A stretch of DNA of 64,000 nt, taken from assembly GCF_036370855.1 (NCBI RefSeq), contig NC_088105.1:12715619-12779618 (forward strand), read 5' to 3'. Source of the stretch: Dromaius novaehollandiae. Lineage: Eukaryota; Chordata; Aves; Casuariiformes; Dromaiidae. Shown in pieces: positions 13,770-23,100 of this stretch; positions within the stretch are counted from its first letter, which is position 1; each line of letters begins with the position of its first letter. The notes below the pieces were generated by a model. The model made no database searches. It saw only the letters and a list, made by a program, of their open reading frames with translations, and was not told the DNA's origin. Made by a program: the position numbers and the translations under genes.

Positions 13770-14443
13770 CTATCCCCAAGGGGGGAATAAGGCCATGTGT
13801 GGGGCTGAGCCCGGGCACAGCTCAGCGCAGGCCGGTGTCGGCCCGTACAGAGCCCAGCAGGCCGGGACGGGGGGTGTGGGGCTGCGGTCGATGGAGGGGC
13901 TGCTCCCGGGCAGGGCCTCATACACCAGCAGCAGCGTGGGGAAGGGATCGCAGCCGAACACGGGAACCAGGGCTGCGGCCAGCATGGTGCCTGCCCCTGC
14001 GGGGGCCAGGGTGCAGCTCCCGCTTCCCTGCAGCATGTAGATGGCGCAGCCCCGGGGCCCCCAGGAGCTGGCATCAGCGCCCAGCTCCCCCTGGGAGAAG
14101 GCAGCGCGGCTGGCTGAGAGCAGGGGGATGTGTCTCCGGTCCACCTCGACCAGGCCCCGCGGCAGGGGGAGTGCCCAGCCCCCCGTGGCACGAGCGTGGG
14201 GAGCCATGGGGCTGCTGCACAGCAGGCCGTGGAGCCGCCATCCCCCGTGTCTCTTCGCGACGCCCATCACTGCCCTGCTGGCCTGTGAGGGAGCAAGGAG
14301 TCACGGTGTGAGGGGGTGCCTCCGGCCCCCCAAGGTGCTTGCCCCCACTCGAAAGCCATGGGGTGGCCGCTGTGATCCCCCCCACTGTGTCGCACCGGTG
14401 CCACTGCATCCCCCCCTTCGCGAGCACCCCGGGGACTCACCAT
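13770..14443 (-). CDS. Unrecognised two-exon gene, predicted 171-residue protein
   Basis: I do not recognise the product. The model is: start codon at 14443-14441 in a textbook context (GCCACCATG then G); donor ATG|GTGAGT directly after it; a 158-bp intron; acceptor CTCCCTCACAG; then one 513-bp exon (14282-13770) ending in TAG with AATAAA 11 nt later. Reading is MASRAVMGVAKRHGG at the start and SAPHMALFPPWG at the end. Codon third positions are about 85% G/C, and runs such as CTG CTG CTG GTG TAT GAG GCC look like genuine coding sequence. Seven Cys (LLCSS, GCAIY, GSCTL, FGCDP, PACWA, PACAE, ELCPG) and a hydrophobic middle (TMLAAALVPVFGCDPFPTLLLVY) are the main features; no signal peptide is visible. 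The upstream frame stays open to a possible acceptor TTCTAG at 14521-14526, so this may be the 3' end of a longer gene. It lies on the MYOC strand, 2.3 kb beyond the MYOC stop. Confidence 0.5.
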
Positions 14444-16715
14444 GGTGGCCCTGGCCCGGGGGAGCCCGTGTGACGCCAGGGCCGTGCTGCCCCTGCCGCC
14501 CCCTCTTGTCTCCTGCCCTTCTAGAACGGGGCTGGCGCAAGGGGCGTCCCCCGGCCTTGACCCCACTCTGTGCCCTCGCCGCTGGCACGGCGGCATCTGC
14601 TCCCTCCCTGCCAGGGCCATCGTGCGGGGAACAGCTCTGCCTCCGAGTCAGAGTCCCACAGCGCTGCCTCCCGCCCGGCTGCGGCAAGGGCCTCGGTCGC
14701 CTGCAGCCCTGGGAGCCCGCGCGGGCCGGGAGCGGGGCCCGGTCCTGGAATAGCTCTCGTTAGCTCCGTTAGCTCCATTGCCGGTGGCGGAGGCCCAAAG
14801 CAAACCCCCTGCTCCCCCCCGGCGCGGGGAGCTCAGCGGCACTGTCTGAGCGTTAATGAGCTGGGAAGCCGCGGCAGCAACCGGTCCCAGCAGCGGGAGG
14901 GACGCGCTGCTCCCCCCGCCAGCGTCTGGCTGCCCCGGGAGGGCTTCCCCCCGCGGCCGGGCCTGGCAGGCCACCCCACGCCCGGCTCTGCGAGCGGTCC
15001 CGGCCCAGAGGGGCGGCGGGTGTCATGCGGAGGGGAAGGGGCCGGCGCCGAGCGGCCCCGCCATGGCTTTCCGTGCCCCCCGCGCCGACGTGGGGGCCGC
15101 GCCGGGCCCTGTGGGGATGCTCTGTTCTCGGAGGGCTCTTGGCTGCTCCCGGCCCTGGGGTTTGGCTGGGGCTCGCGGCGGCGGCACGGCCGGCCAGCGT
15201 GGGGCTGGCAGCTGCGCCGGGCTGCGCTGCCGGGCTGGGGAAAAACATCAGAACAGACCCTTCTTCTCAGGGCTTCCCTGCGGCGCGGCAGGGAGCGTCT
15301 GGAGGAAAGTCTCCATGCTCACGGGAGCAGAAAATGCCCCAAAAGCGGCAAAACACCAGCGCTGCTCCGGCAGCGAGAGGCAGCCGCTGCAGAGGAGTGC
15401 GAAAACGCCAGCTGGCACCTGGCGACCCATAGCCCAGAGCACCTTAATCTTTTTAATTAGGCAAATCTCTGGGGCTCAGTGCCGGAGCTGTGACTTTTGC
15501 TCTGATTTAATGTTTCAGCATGTCAAGGCCCCTTTTTGCACTAAACACTGCGCTCGGGGCTGGCCTGTTCAGGAAGCCGTGCTGCAGCAGCTGGGGGGGG
15601 GGCAGCACCCGCTTCAGCCTACCGGCAGCAACCCCCCCACCTGGCTTTACGGGGCCAGTTACCCCCCACCGCCGCCGGGCCCCGTTTCCCGGGACCAGCC
15701 TCCAGCCCGCCGGACCCTCCAGGAACGCTGCAAGGACGACGTGCACGCTGCGGTGGCCTTGGGGGTGATGTTTATTGCGAGCGGCCCGAGCGCCGCTCCC
15801 GCCACGCCGGGCAGGCTCTGCCCCTGCTTCGGGGCCAGCGGCGGCAGAGCGGCGGCTGCTTGCGCTTACCCTCGGCACCAGGGTCAACATCAGCCTTCCG
15901 CAGCATTTTTTACAATAAATAGTTAAAAATGCATGCTCTTAAAACAGCACGGGGCGGCTACAGGCGGCGCGGGGGCGTGTAGAGCAACGCGGCGTGGCTG
16001 AGGGTGAGCGCGGCGGGAAGGCGGCGGCGGGAGGATGGCCGCCCCGTGCCGGTCGCTCCGGGCACGCAGCACAGAGCGCCTCTCCGCCGCCGCACCGCTA
16101 AACCGGGAACGCAGGGGTGGCAAGGCTGCCAGCTGGGAATGACCGCGGGATGCTCCGTCCTGCTCTGCTGAGCCCGCGCTGCGGCCGAGCCGTCCCCGCT
16201 CCAAATCCGTGCCTCCGGCTGGCGAGCGGCACTGGGGCTGAGCTCTGGGCGCTCTCGGAGGATGCCCGGGGGCCAGGCACCGCCAGGACCGGGGGGCTGC
16301 TTGCACAGCTGCACGCCGGCCCAGTCCCGCCGTGGATGGAGCTGTCCTGCCATTGCCGCCCGTCCGAGCCTGCTGAGCCCGGGGAGAGGCGTTTGCTGGC
16401 TCGGCCGAGCGCTGGAGAAGCACGTTATTTCATCTTCCCACATTCAAGTGTGAGCCGGCTTTGCAGGAGGAGCCAGCGGACATGTTTGTGGTGCCGGCGT
16501 GATTGAGCGGAGCGGGGACGGCTCCGGTGAAGGACCCCGGTTGCGGTGCTGCTGTGCTGGTGTGCGAGAGCCAGGCCTGCGCTCAGGGAAAACCGGGGAG
16601 CAGTGTGAGGTGTGTGTGCGCGCGGGGGGTTGCGAGGGCTCAGCTGTGCCGCGGCCCCAGAGCCCCTGCTTCAGGCGAGCGAGCGCAGCGCATCCTCCTC
16701 GCGCTGTCGCGCCGC
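14444..16715. other. GC-rich intergenic / MYOC 3' flank
   Basis: Highly GC- and CpG-rich sequence with many overlapping long open frames in several registers, the expected by-product of few stop codons at this composition. None has a family resemblance. It should contain the MYOC 3'UTR (minus strand). An AT-richer island at about 15436-15550 stands out and is described among the findings. Confidence 0.5.
15771..15776 (-). terminator. Candidate MYOC poly(A) signal
   Basis: The minus strand reads CGCAATAAACATC here, the first canonical AATAAA I see downstream of the MYOC stop, about 940 nt away. The implied 3'UTR is longer than I would expect for MYOC but plausible. A nearby AATAAA on the plus strand (about 15914-15919) belongs to neither gene in an obvious way. 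Confidence 0.35.
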
Positions 16716-18704
16716 TCACGCGCGGGCGAGCCGGACGGGGTAGGCGACCATGTGGAAGCTGTCCCAGGCAAAGAGCTGCCGCTCCGCGGGGTTGTAGTCC
16801 ACCATGCTGAGGTACTGGTAGCGGTTCTGGAAGGGGATGCTCAGGGGCCGGCTGGTGCCGGTGGCCGTGTCATAGGAGAAGTTGACCGTGGCGTTGGGGA
16901 CGGTGTAGCTGCTGATGGTGTACAAGACGCCGCAGATGACGAAGGCGTTGGCCACCGACTGCTTGCGGATGTTGGTCTCCCAGCTGCGCTGGATCTCCAG
17001 TGTCTCCGGGTCCAGCTTGGACAGCACGATGGCCCCCTTGGCCTTCTCGGTGCTGTAGATGACCCAGAGCCCCGTCTCATCCACCGCCAAGTCGATGTCT
17101 GTGTAGCCGCCCCAGGAGTAGGGGTACTGCCCGTGGTAGCCGGCGCCGGGGATCTCCTTCTCGGCCACGATGGCCTCTCCCCGCAGGTCGTACTTGGCCA
17201 GGAGGCGGGAGCGGCGCTGCTGGAAGTAGAGGCCGCCGCGGTAGACCACGGCGCCGGTGCTCTCCAGCGCCCGCGGCAGGATGTGCACCTTGGCGGGGTA
17301 GCCCTTGCTGAACTGCTCAGCGTCGTCGTACTGGAAGAGCTGGCGCACCTCGGTGCCCACCGTGTCCACGCGCCACGTGGTCGCCCGCGTGAACGGGGGC
17401 ACGGGCTCCGGGTCCTTCATCCACACACCGTACTTGCCGGCGATGGAGTCCGCCTGGCCGAAGACGACGGGCTCCCCTACCCACACCAGCTCACCACAGC
17501 CTGCTTGGGGGACAGGGGAGGAGAGAAACGCGTCGCTGCTCCGCCGCCACAGCAGCCGCCGGCTCTGCCGGGGGGTGGCATCTCCGGAAAGGCGCCAGGC
17601 AGTGAGCGAGGGAGCAGCGGCGGTGGAGAAAGGTCCTTGAGGGGCGTCCCCGCAAGCTCCTTCGGGGCAGGGAGCGGGAGGGCAAAGCTGCACTCACGAG
17701 CCGGGGCCATGCAGCGCCCCGGACAGTTGGTGCTGGCAGGAGCCCTCGGGCCAGGGAGGGAAGGGACGCGGCTGTGAGCACTGGGAAGGGAGGAGGGAAA
17801 AGGAGCGAAGAGGGGCCCAGCAGAGGAGGAGATGGAGAGGGGAGGACACAAGGTGAAGGCACAGAGGCTGGTCCCGGGTGGCAGGGAGGACAGCGGCAGT
17901 GTGAGCAGCGGCGGGGGAAGGAAGGGGCGGGCAGGGCGCGCGGTCGGGCTGGAGCAGGGCCGGCAGTACCCGAGTCCTCGGCGCCGGCGCGGCCTTGCGC
18001 CGTCTCCTGCAGCAGGCGGGAAGCGGGAACCTCCATCCTGGCCGACTTCAGCTCCTGGTAGTCGACGGTCTGTGGGTCCCAGCGGGAGGCTGCAGCGGGG
18101 AGAAGCAGCACCGTGGGCAGCAGCCTGGCTCGCCACGGGCACCCCCATCCCACGCGGAGCCACCCCCTCCCAAAAGCGGGGAGCTGGGGTCGATGCTCCT
18201 TGGAGCCGGACCCTCATCCCTGGGGGCGAGGTGGCTCCCGCCGGGAGCAGGACGGGCGCCGGCATGGCCCCAGCCCTTACCTTGGCCGGAGCCGTGCAGG
18301 GCGTCGCGGAGGGGCCCGTCGCCGCGCGGGGGGCAGCCCGCCCGCAGCCGGGCCAGCTCCCGGGCGCTGCTCTCCAGCCGCCGCCGCAGCTCCTCCTTCT
18401 CCCGCTCCAGCCGCCCCTTGTCCTCCTCCAGGCGGGCGGCCGCGCGCCGCAGCTCGCCGCAGGCCCGCGGGCTCTCGGCCACGGTGGCACCCGGCTCCCG
18501 GCTCTCCAGCAGGCTCAGGCGGGCGGCCAGGGCGGCCAGCTCCGCGCGCAGGGCGCCGCCGGCCTCGGGGCAGCTGGCCTCGCTGGGGCTGGCCACCGTG
18601 AAGGAGTAGGTGCAGCGCCCGGCGCCGTCGTCGGCACGCCGCAGCAGTGCCGGGTCGGCGCCCGCCGCCAGGCCCCCCCACAGCAGCAGCCAGGCGCCCA
18701 GCAT
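16716..18704 (-). CDS. MYOC: Myocilin, complete three-exon gene
   Basis: Myocilin is a secreted glycoprotein of the eye's outflow tissue and other extracellular matrices; human variants cause glaucoma. Exons are 18704-18281, 18089-17970 and 17500-16716, the classic three-exon structure, giving 442 residues (human 504). Residues 1-15 ([15 protein letters not shown]) are a signal peptide. Residues about 45-130 form a Leu/Arg/Glu-rich coiled coil in exon 1. Exon 2 keeps the linker [10 protein letters not shown], matching the human processing site. Residues 183-442 are an olfactomedin beta-propeller. Cys183 and Cys371 correspond to the human disulfide pair 245/433, and Asp318, Asn366 and Asp416 to calcium ligands 380, 428 and 478 (constant offset 62). 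[22 protein letters not shown] is near-identical to the family. The shortening is all N-terminal. The exon 2 donor is weak (GTACTG), but the phase-1 join to exon 3 is exact. Confidence 0.96.
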
Positions 18705-18762
18705 GGTCCCCCCGCGCCGACGGCCGCCTGCACTGCCGCCCGCCCCGCCGGAGCCGTGTGCC

Positions 18763-18768
18763 TTTATA
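18763..18768 (-). promoter_or_regulatory. MYOC TATA box
   Basis: The minus strand reads GGCTATAAAGGCA 59-64 nt upstream of the MYOC start codon, predicting transcription start near 18735 and a 5'UTR of about 30 nt. That fits a tissue-restricted TATA promoter, unlike the CpG-island promoter of neighbouring VAMP4. Confidence 0.75.
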
Positions 18769-18779
18769 GCCGCCGGGGC

Positions 18780-19650
18780 GGAGGGCAGAGGGTCGCGGCG
18801 GCGGGGCGAAACAGCGGGAAGCTTCCAGAGCTCGGCCTCGGCCTTCGCCAAGCGGCCGCCAGCGCTCCCGGGGGGCCGCCGCTCCCCCCTCCAACTCCCC
18901 CCCTGGCCTCCCCGGCGGCGCTGGCTGTGCTCCGGCAGCGCATGGCCAAGTATGCGCCGCAGCGGGCCGCGTGCCAGGGCTGCTGCACCGAGCCGCCAGC
19001 GCACGCCGGCGCCCGGGGGCTTCCCCAGTGCCCGAGCGTGTGCGTTTTTTGTTTTTCAACATTGTTTTTATTGCCTTGGGTTTATGTTTGCGCAGGAGCC
19101 GGGAGCACGCAGCCGGGAAGGAGCACGCTTGGGGCAAGACGGGGCTCTGCAGGATGTGTCCCCCCCGTGTCGCTTTAATGTCTGCAAAAAGCAGCGCGGC
19201 AAAAAGGGACCTCGGCGTCCGTGCCGCTTCCCGCGGGCCCTCAGAGCACCGCTCCGTGCTGACACCTCCGGGCCACGCGGGCAACGCAGAGCCGGGCCGG
19301 CGGTGCTGCAGAACGGCCGGGTCGGAGGCCCGGGCTCGTGAAACGGCCTGCAGGAGCCCGCGCGCGGCCTCGGCCCCTCGGCGACACCGGGGCTGGCGCC
19401 GCTCCCCCGGCGCAGATGCGCTCAGCGAGGGGAGGCCTGAGAAAACAACACATGGAGAATCACTTAACGGCGTGATCGGGGAAAAGAAAAAAATAATAAC
19501 AAAAAAATCCCTCCCCGTCGGCTTTTACTACGTTTGTTTCCCGATTCTTTTGAACGCAGCCCAGAAAAGGATCAAACTCCCTCAAACACGCTCTCAGAAC
19601 GGGGGATTTAGGACCACGCCTGCTGCCAGCGGAATGTGCTTGCGGCCACC
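18780..19650. other. Divergent intergenic region between MYOC and VAMP4
   Basis: About 0.9 kb of GC-rich DNA separates the MYOC TATA box (firing left) from the VAMP4 CpG-island core (firing right). Long open frames here are composition artefacts. A minus-strand AATAAA within T-rich sequence near 19065-19070 has no matching gene. Confidence 0.5.
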
Positions 19651-19654
19651 ACCA

Positions 19655-19863
19655 GGCCCCGCCCCCGCGCCACCACGCCCCGCCCCCGACTTGACCACGC
19701 CCCGCCCTGGCCCCGCCCCGCCCCACCGCCCGGGGCCGGTCGATAGCTCGGCGCTCGGCGCGGCGCGCGGCGCGTCGAGGCGGTCGATGGGCCAGCTGAC
19801 TCGCCGCCGCGGCACCGGCCATTTCCCGGCGGGGCGGCGCGGCGCGGCCCGGAGCGGAGCGCG
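19655..19863 (+). promoter_or_regulatory. VAMP4 CpG-island promoter and non-coding exon 1
   Basis: A cluster of at least five GC boxes (CCCCGCCC cores between 19655 and 19720) is followed by CpG-dense sequence and a donor GCG|GTGAGG at 19863/19864. A matching acceptor (CCCCCTCCAG) at 20033-20042 precedes the exon with the start codon. This gives an untranslated first exon ending at 19863 with start sites about 100 bp upstream; no TATA box is seen. Start position is inferred. Confidence 0.65.
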
Positions 19864-20101
19864 GTGAGGGCGGCGGCTGGCGCCTGGGCTGCGGGGCAGA
19901 GCCCGTGCCGAGGCGCGGGTCTGTGCGGGCTTGGCCGTCGGCGTTGGCGAGGCCGCGGAGGGGGGGTCGGCGGGGCGCGTCTGCCCGCGGCCCGGGCTGC
20001 GAGGCGGCGTGAGCGGCAGAGCGGCCCTGTGTCCCCCTCCAGGCGCTGCGTCGCTCCCGCGGCTCCCTCCCCGGGCCCGACGGGCCTCCCCCGGCGGGGC
20101 C

Positions 20102-23100
20102 ATGCCGCCCAAGTTCAAGCGGCACCTCAACGACGACGAGGTCACGGGCTCGGTGAAGAGCGAGCGGGTAAGTGCCGGGCGGCGGGGCCCGCGGGGAGGC
20201 TGCGGGGAGGTGCCGCAGCGGCCGGGCTGAGCGAGCGGTGCTCCAGGCCGCCCTTGCCTGCGCGTCGCCCGCAGCGAGACCCCCCGTAGGGCCAGCATGC
20301 CCTTGGGGGGCCATTGGGCGGCTTTCTGGTGGGGCGGCAGGCAGCCTCTGCCCTGGGGATCCCCCTTTTGGAAAGGGAGCTGGCTGACCCCCTCACCTGG
20401 GAGGGGGCATGCGCTTGGCACGCGCCTGTGCCCCGGTGCACGTCCACGGTACGCTGGCCTGCCACACGGGCCGTCCTGCGTTGCTGAGGCAGACGTTACC
20501 TTCGGAGAGCTGCGACTCCCCTGCAGCTATGAAACCATAACTGTTTCATTTGCTTCGATTGAGCAATTTTGTTGTTCTACACTTGTCTCCTGCAGTTTGG
20601 GAGGAAGAATGTGACTGCGGTTTGCCTTGCGCTATTTATACAAAACAGCGCTTGTTGTTTGCCGACGCAGGCTGTTGTTTTTGTAGCAGGGCATATTGCG
20701 GAAGGTGGGTAGGTGTTAGCAGCCTGGCTACCAGGTGTTTGGTTAGGCAGCGGGTTTACACGATGTGGTGTTTGCAGAGCTGGCAGGTCGAGGGAGGCTG
20801 TGCTGCATGGATCTCCTCTCCTGGAATCGCTCCGCTGTGTTCACAGTGCTTTTCTGTAATTGGCCTTTTTGCAATTCTGAAGATCCTGCCCCGTGGTGGG
20901 ACCCCAAGATTTATCTGAGTTACCCTGTGCCATTAGCTGCCAGGCCGATTCGGGGTAAGTTTTAGATCCCTTTGCTGAAAGGGCTTGTGCTACCGCAGCA
21001 CTCAGCCAACAGGTGCCGGAAGCCAATATCACTGTTGATAATGAAATTTTGTTAATGTTGATAATGAAATTTTGTTAATGAAGGGGCTCTCCGTGCAGTT
21101 AATCTAATCTCTGTTGTTAAAAACAAAACAAACCCCATTAGGAACAGTGACTGTTTGGAGAATTTGTTTCAGTTCCTTCAGGTCGCGTTTACCGCTGTGA
21201 GAACCCAGTGGGCTCCTGTATCCTGATGGGAGCTGCCTCTAGGCAAAGCTTGTCCTGGTCACGTCGCAGCTCTCCTCCCCAAATAGCTGTCTGAAAGACT
21301 CATGTGAAGTTACGCTGCGTGCGCCGTGCTTTACAGCTGAATTTTTCTCCTGTCACTGAGGTCCCTTTACATTCCAGGCTTTGAAATACGGGTCAAAATG
21401 GTACAGTTGCCTGTTTCAGACTAAATGGATTTAACTTGATGTGCCAATCCTGGGGTCACACAGCGCTTAAACCAAGTTTTGGCTGTGGTCTAAAATGTTG
21501 CTCCGGCTCACGATTGCTCTCAGTGAAATGAGGATCCTGTGCTGCCAAGAGCAGTTCTCTCATCTCTTGAAGGAAATGATGGCTTCAGCTCACGGATGGT
21601 CTCACAGGTTGCTTAAGCCGATTGAGCGAATATGACAAAGCTGAAGTGTAGGTAGGCTTCAGAATAAAAGCACTGCATTTGCAGGTGGGAGCTTAAATTT
21701 ATGCATGGGGAAGCAGCATCCGTTAGTGCCCCAACGGCCGTGTTTGTGTTGCTGGGCCCGCACATGTAGGGTGCCACTTCCCCTCTCGACTATTTTTAAG
21801 CCGAAGTAGCTATTACTGGCACCCCTCAGCCTGAGTGGCGAATTCATGTTGCCACAGTATGAGAAATGAAATCTAGTAATATCTTCCTCATCCAAAACTT
21901 TCAGGTACAAGTGGGATTGTGAGGTTGCTTTTAAAAATCAGCCTTCGTACCAATGGGTAAGGTGTAGTGGAACAGCAAATCTGAGCTCAGTGAATTGCTA
22001 AAGAGAGCAAGCTGAGAGAGGTGTGTGGTTGCTGAATCAGGATGTGTATTTGGGTGGGAAGAAGAGAATTTCATGATCTCAGATCCTGTCCTGCTCTGAA
22101 CATTGCAGGAAGACACGTGCAGGAGGCAGAGTCCTTCCGTGTGAACCAGAACAGGTAGAGCACTCCTGCTTCCCAGTCTGTCTGTAGCCTTCACCTCCCT
22201 GTGCAGATTGGAAGGGCCAACTTGTCCAGACATGGCATATGGGGGAGGCCAGAGTCTGTTTCAGTGTTATTGTCCTTCTTGGATGTGGCGTCATCAGACG
22301 GCTGGAAAAACAGCATCCTCTGAATCAGCAGTAGATCCAACTTCCCATGTGGATGGGATACTCCAAGATGGTTGTAGGCGATATGAAAGTTTTGAGCTGC
22401 TACCACTGATGGAGTGTAGTGCTTTGGATCATCCCTTGAGCCGAGAGGGCTTTCCCACCCCAGCTGGCACGAGCAGGGACTCTGCCTGCTGCTTTCCAAG
22501 GCAGGGTTCAACACGCTGACGGAGTGGCTGCTTCCTGCATTGTGGGAAGGTATACCGATGCTTGGAAGAAAAATAGGATCTGAAGCTACATAAGAAACGA
22601 GCAGTTGACACAAACCTATTTTGGATCAATGGCAGTAATGTGAGAGTTGTCCCAAAGCAGAGCTGCAGAGCTGTGTAGCAGCCTGTGTTTTATAGAGATG
22701 TGTGCTTGTGTCCTAAGGCCTGGAGATGTGTGTGTGAAATGGTGGCTGCTTATTGACGAGCTGGGTTTTTTCTGTGTTTGCAGAGGAACCTTCTAGAGGA
22801 AGATTCGGATGAAGAGGAAGACTTCTTCTTGTGAGTTTCTGAATGGACATCGTAGGGAATGGGATGTCTTAACTAACTGAAGGTCTGAAACTGGAGGTGT
22901 TGAAAATCTTGCCAAATAGGCGGAGGCTTCTTGTGATCAAAACATTTGATACCTTTGAGATGATCTCCTGGAGCTTTGGCAGCAAGCATGAATTAAGACT
23001 TAGCAGATGTGACCTGTATAAAACTGGGGCACCCCATGTATTAAGACATGGGAGGGACTGATGGGAGGCATAAGAAAAATCATTCATCCATCCACAGGGC

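Noticed and set aside
14570-16443. Several long overlapping open frames (up to 356 codons) in both strands
   Set aside because: Stop codons are rare at this GC content; products are Arg/Ala/Gly/Pro-rich noise in competing registers, with no start, splice and poly(A) signals lining up.
16503-17777. 424-codon open frame on the plus strand opposite MYOC exon 3
   Set aside because: It is the antisense shadow of the olfactomedin exon at very high GC; no family resemblance, and the minus-strand frame is unmistakable. It is also not convincing as MYOCOS.
17477-19284. Long open frames overlapping the MYOC promoter and exon 1 in other registers
   Set aside because: Shadows of the MYOC exon 1 and GC-rich flank.
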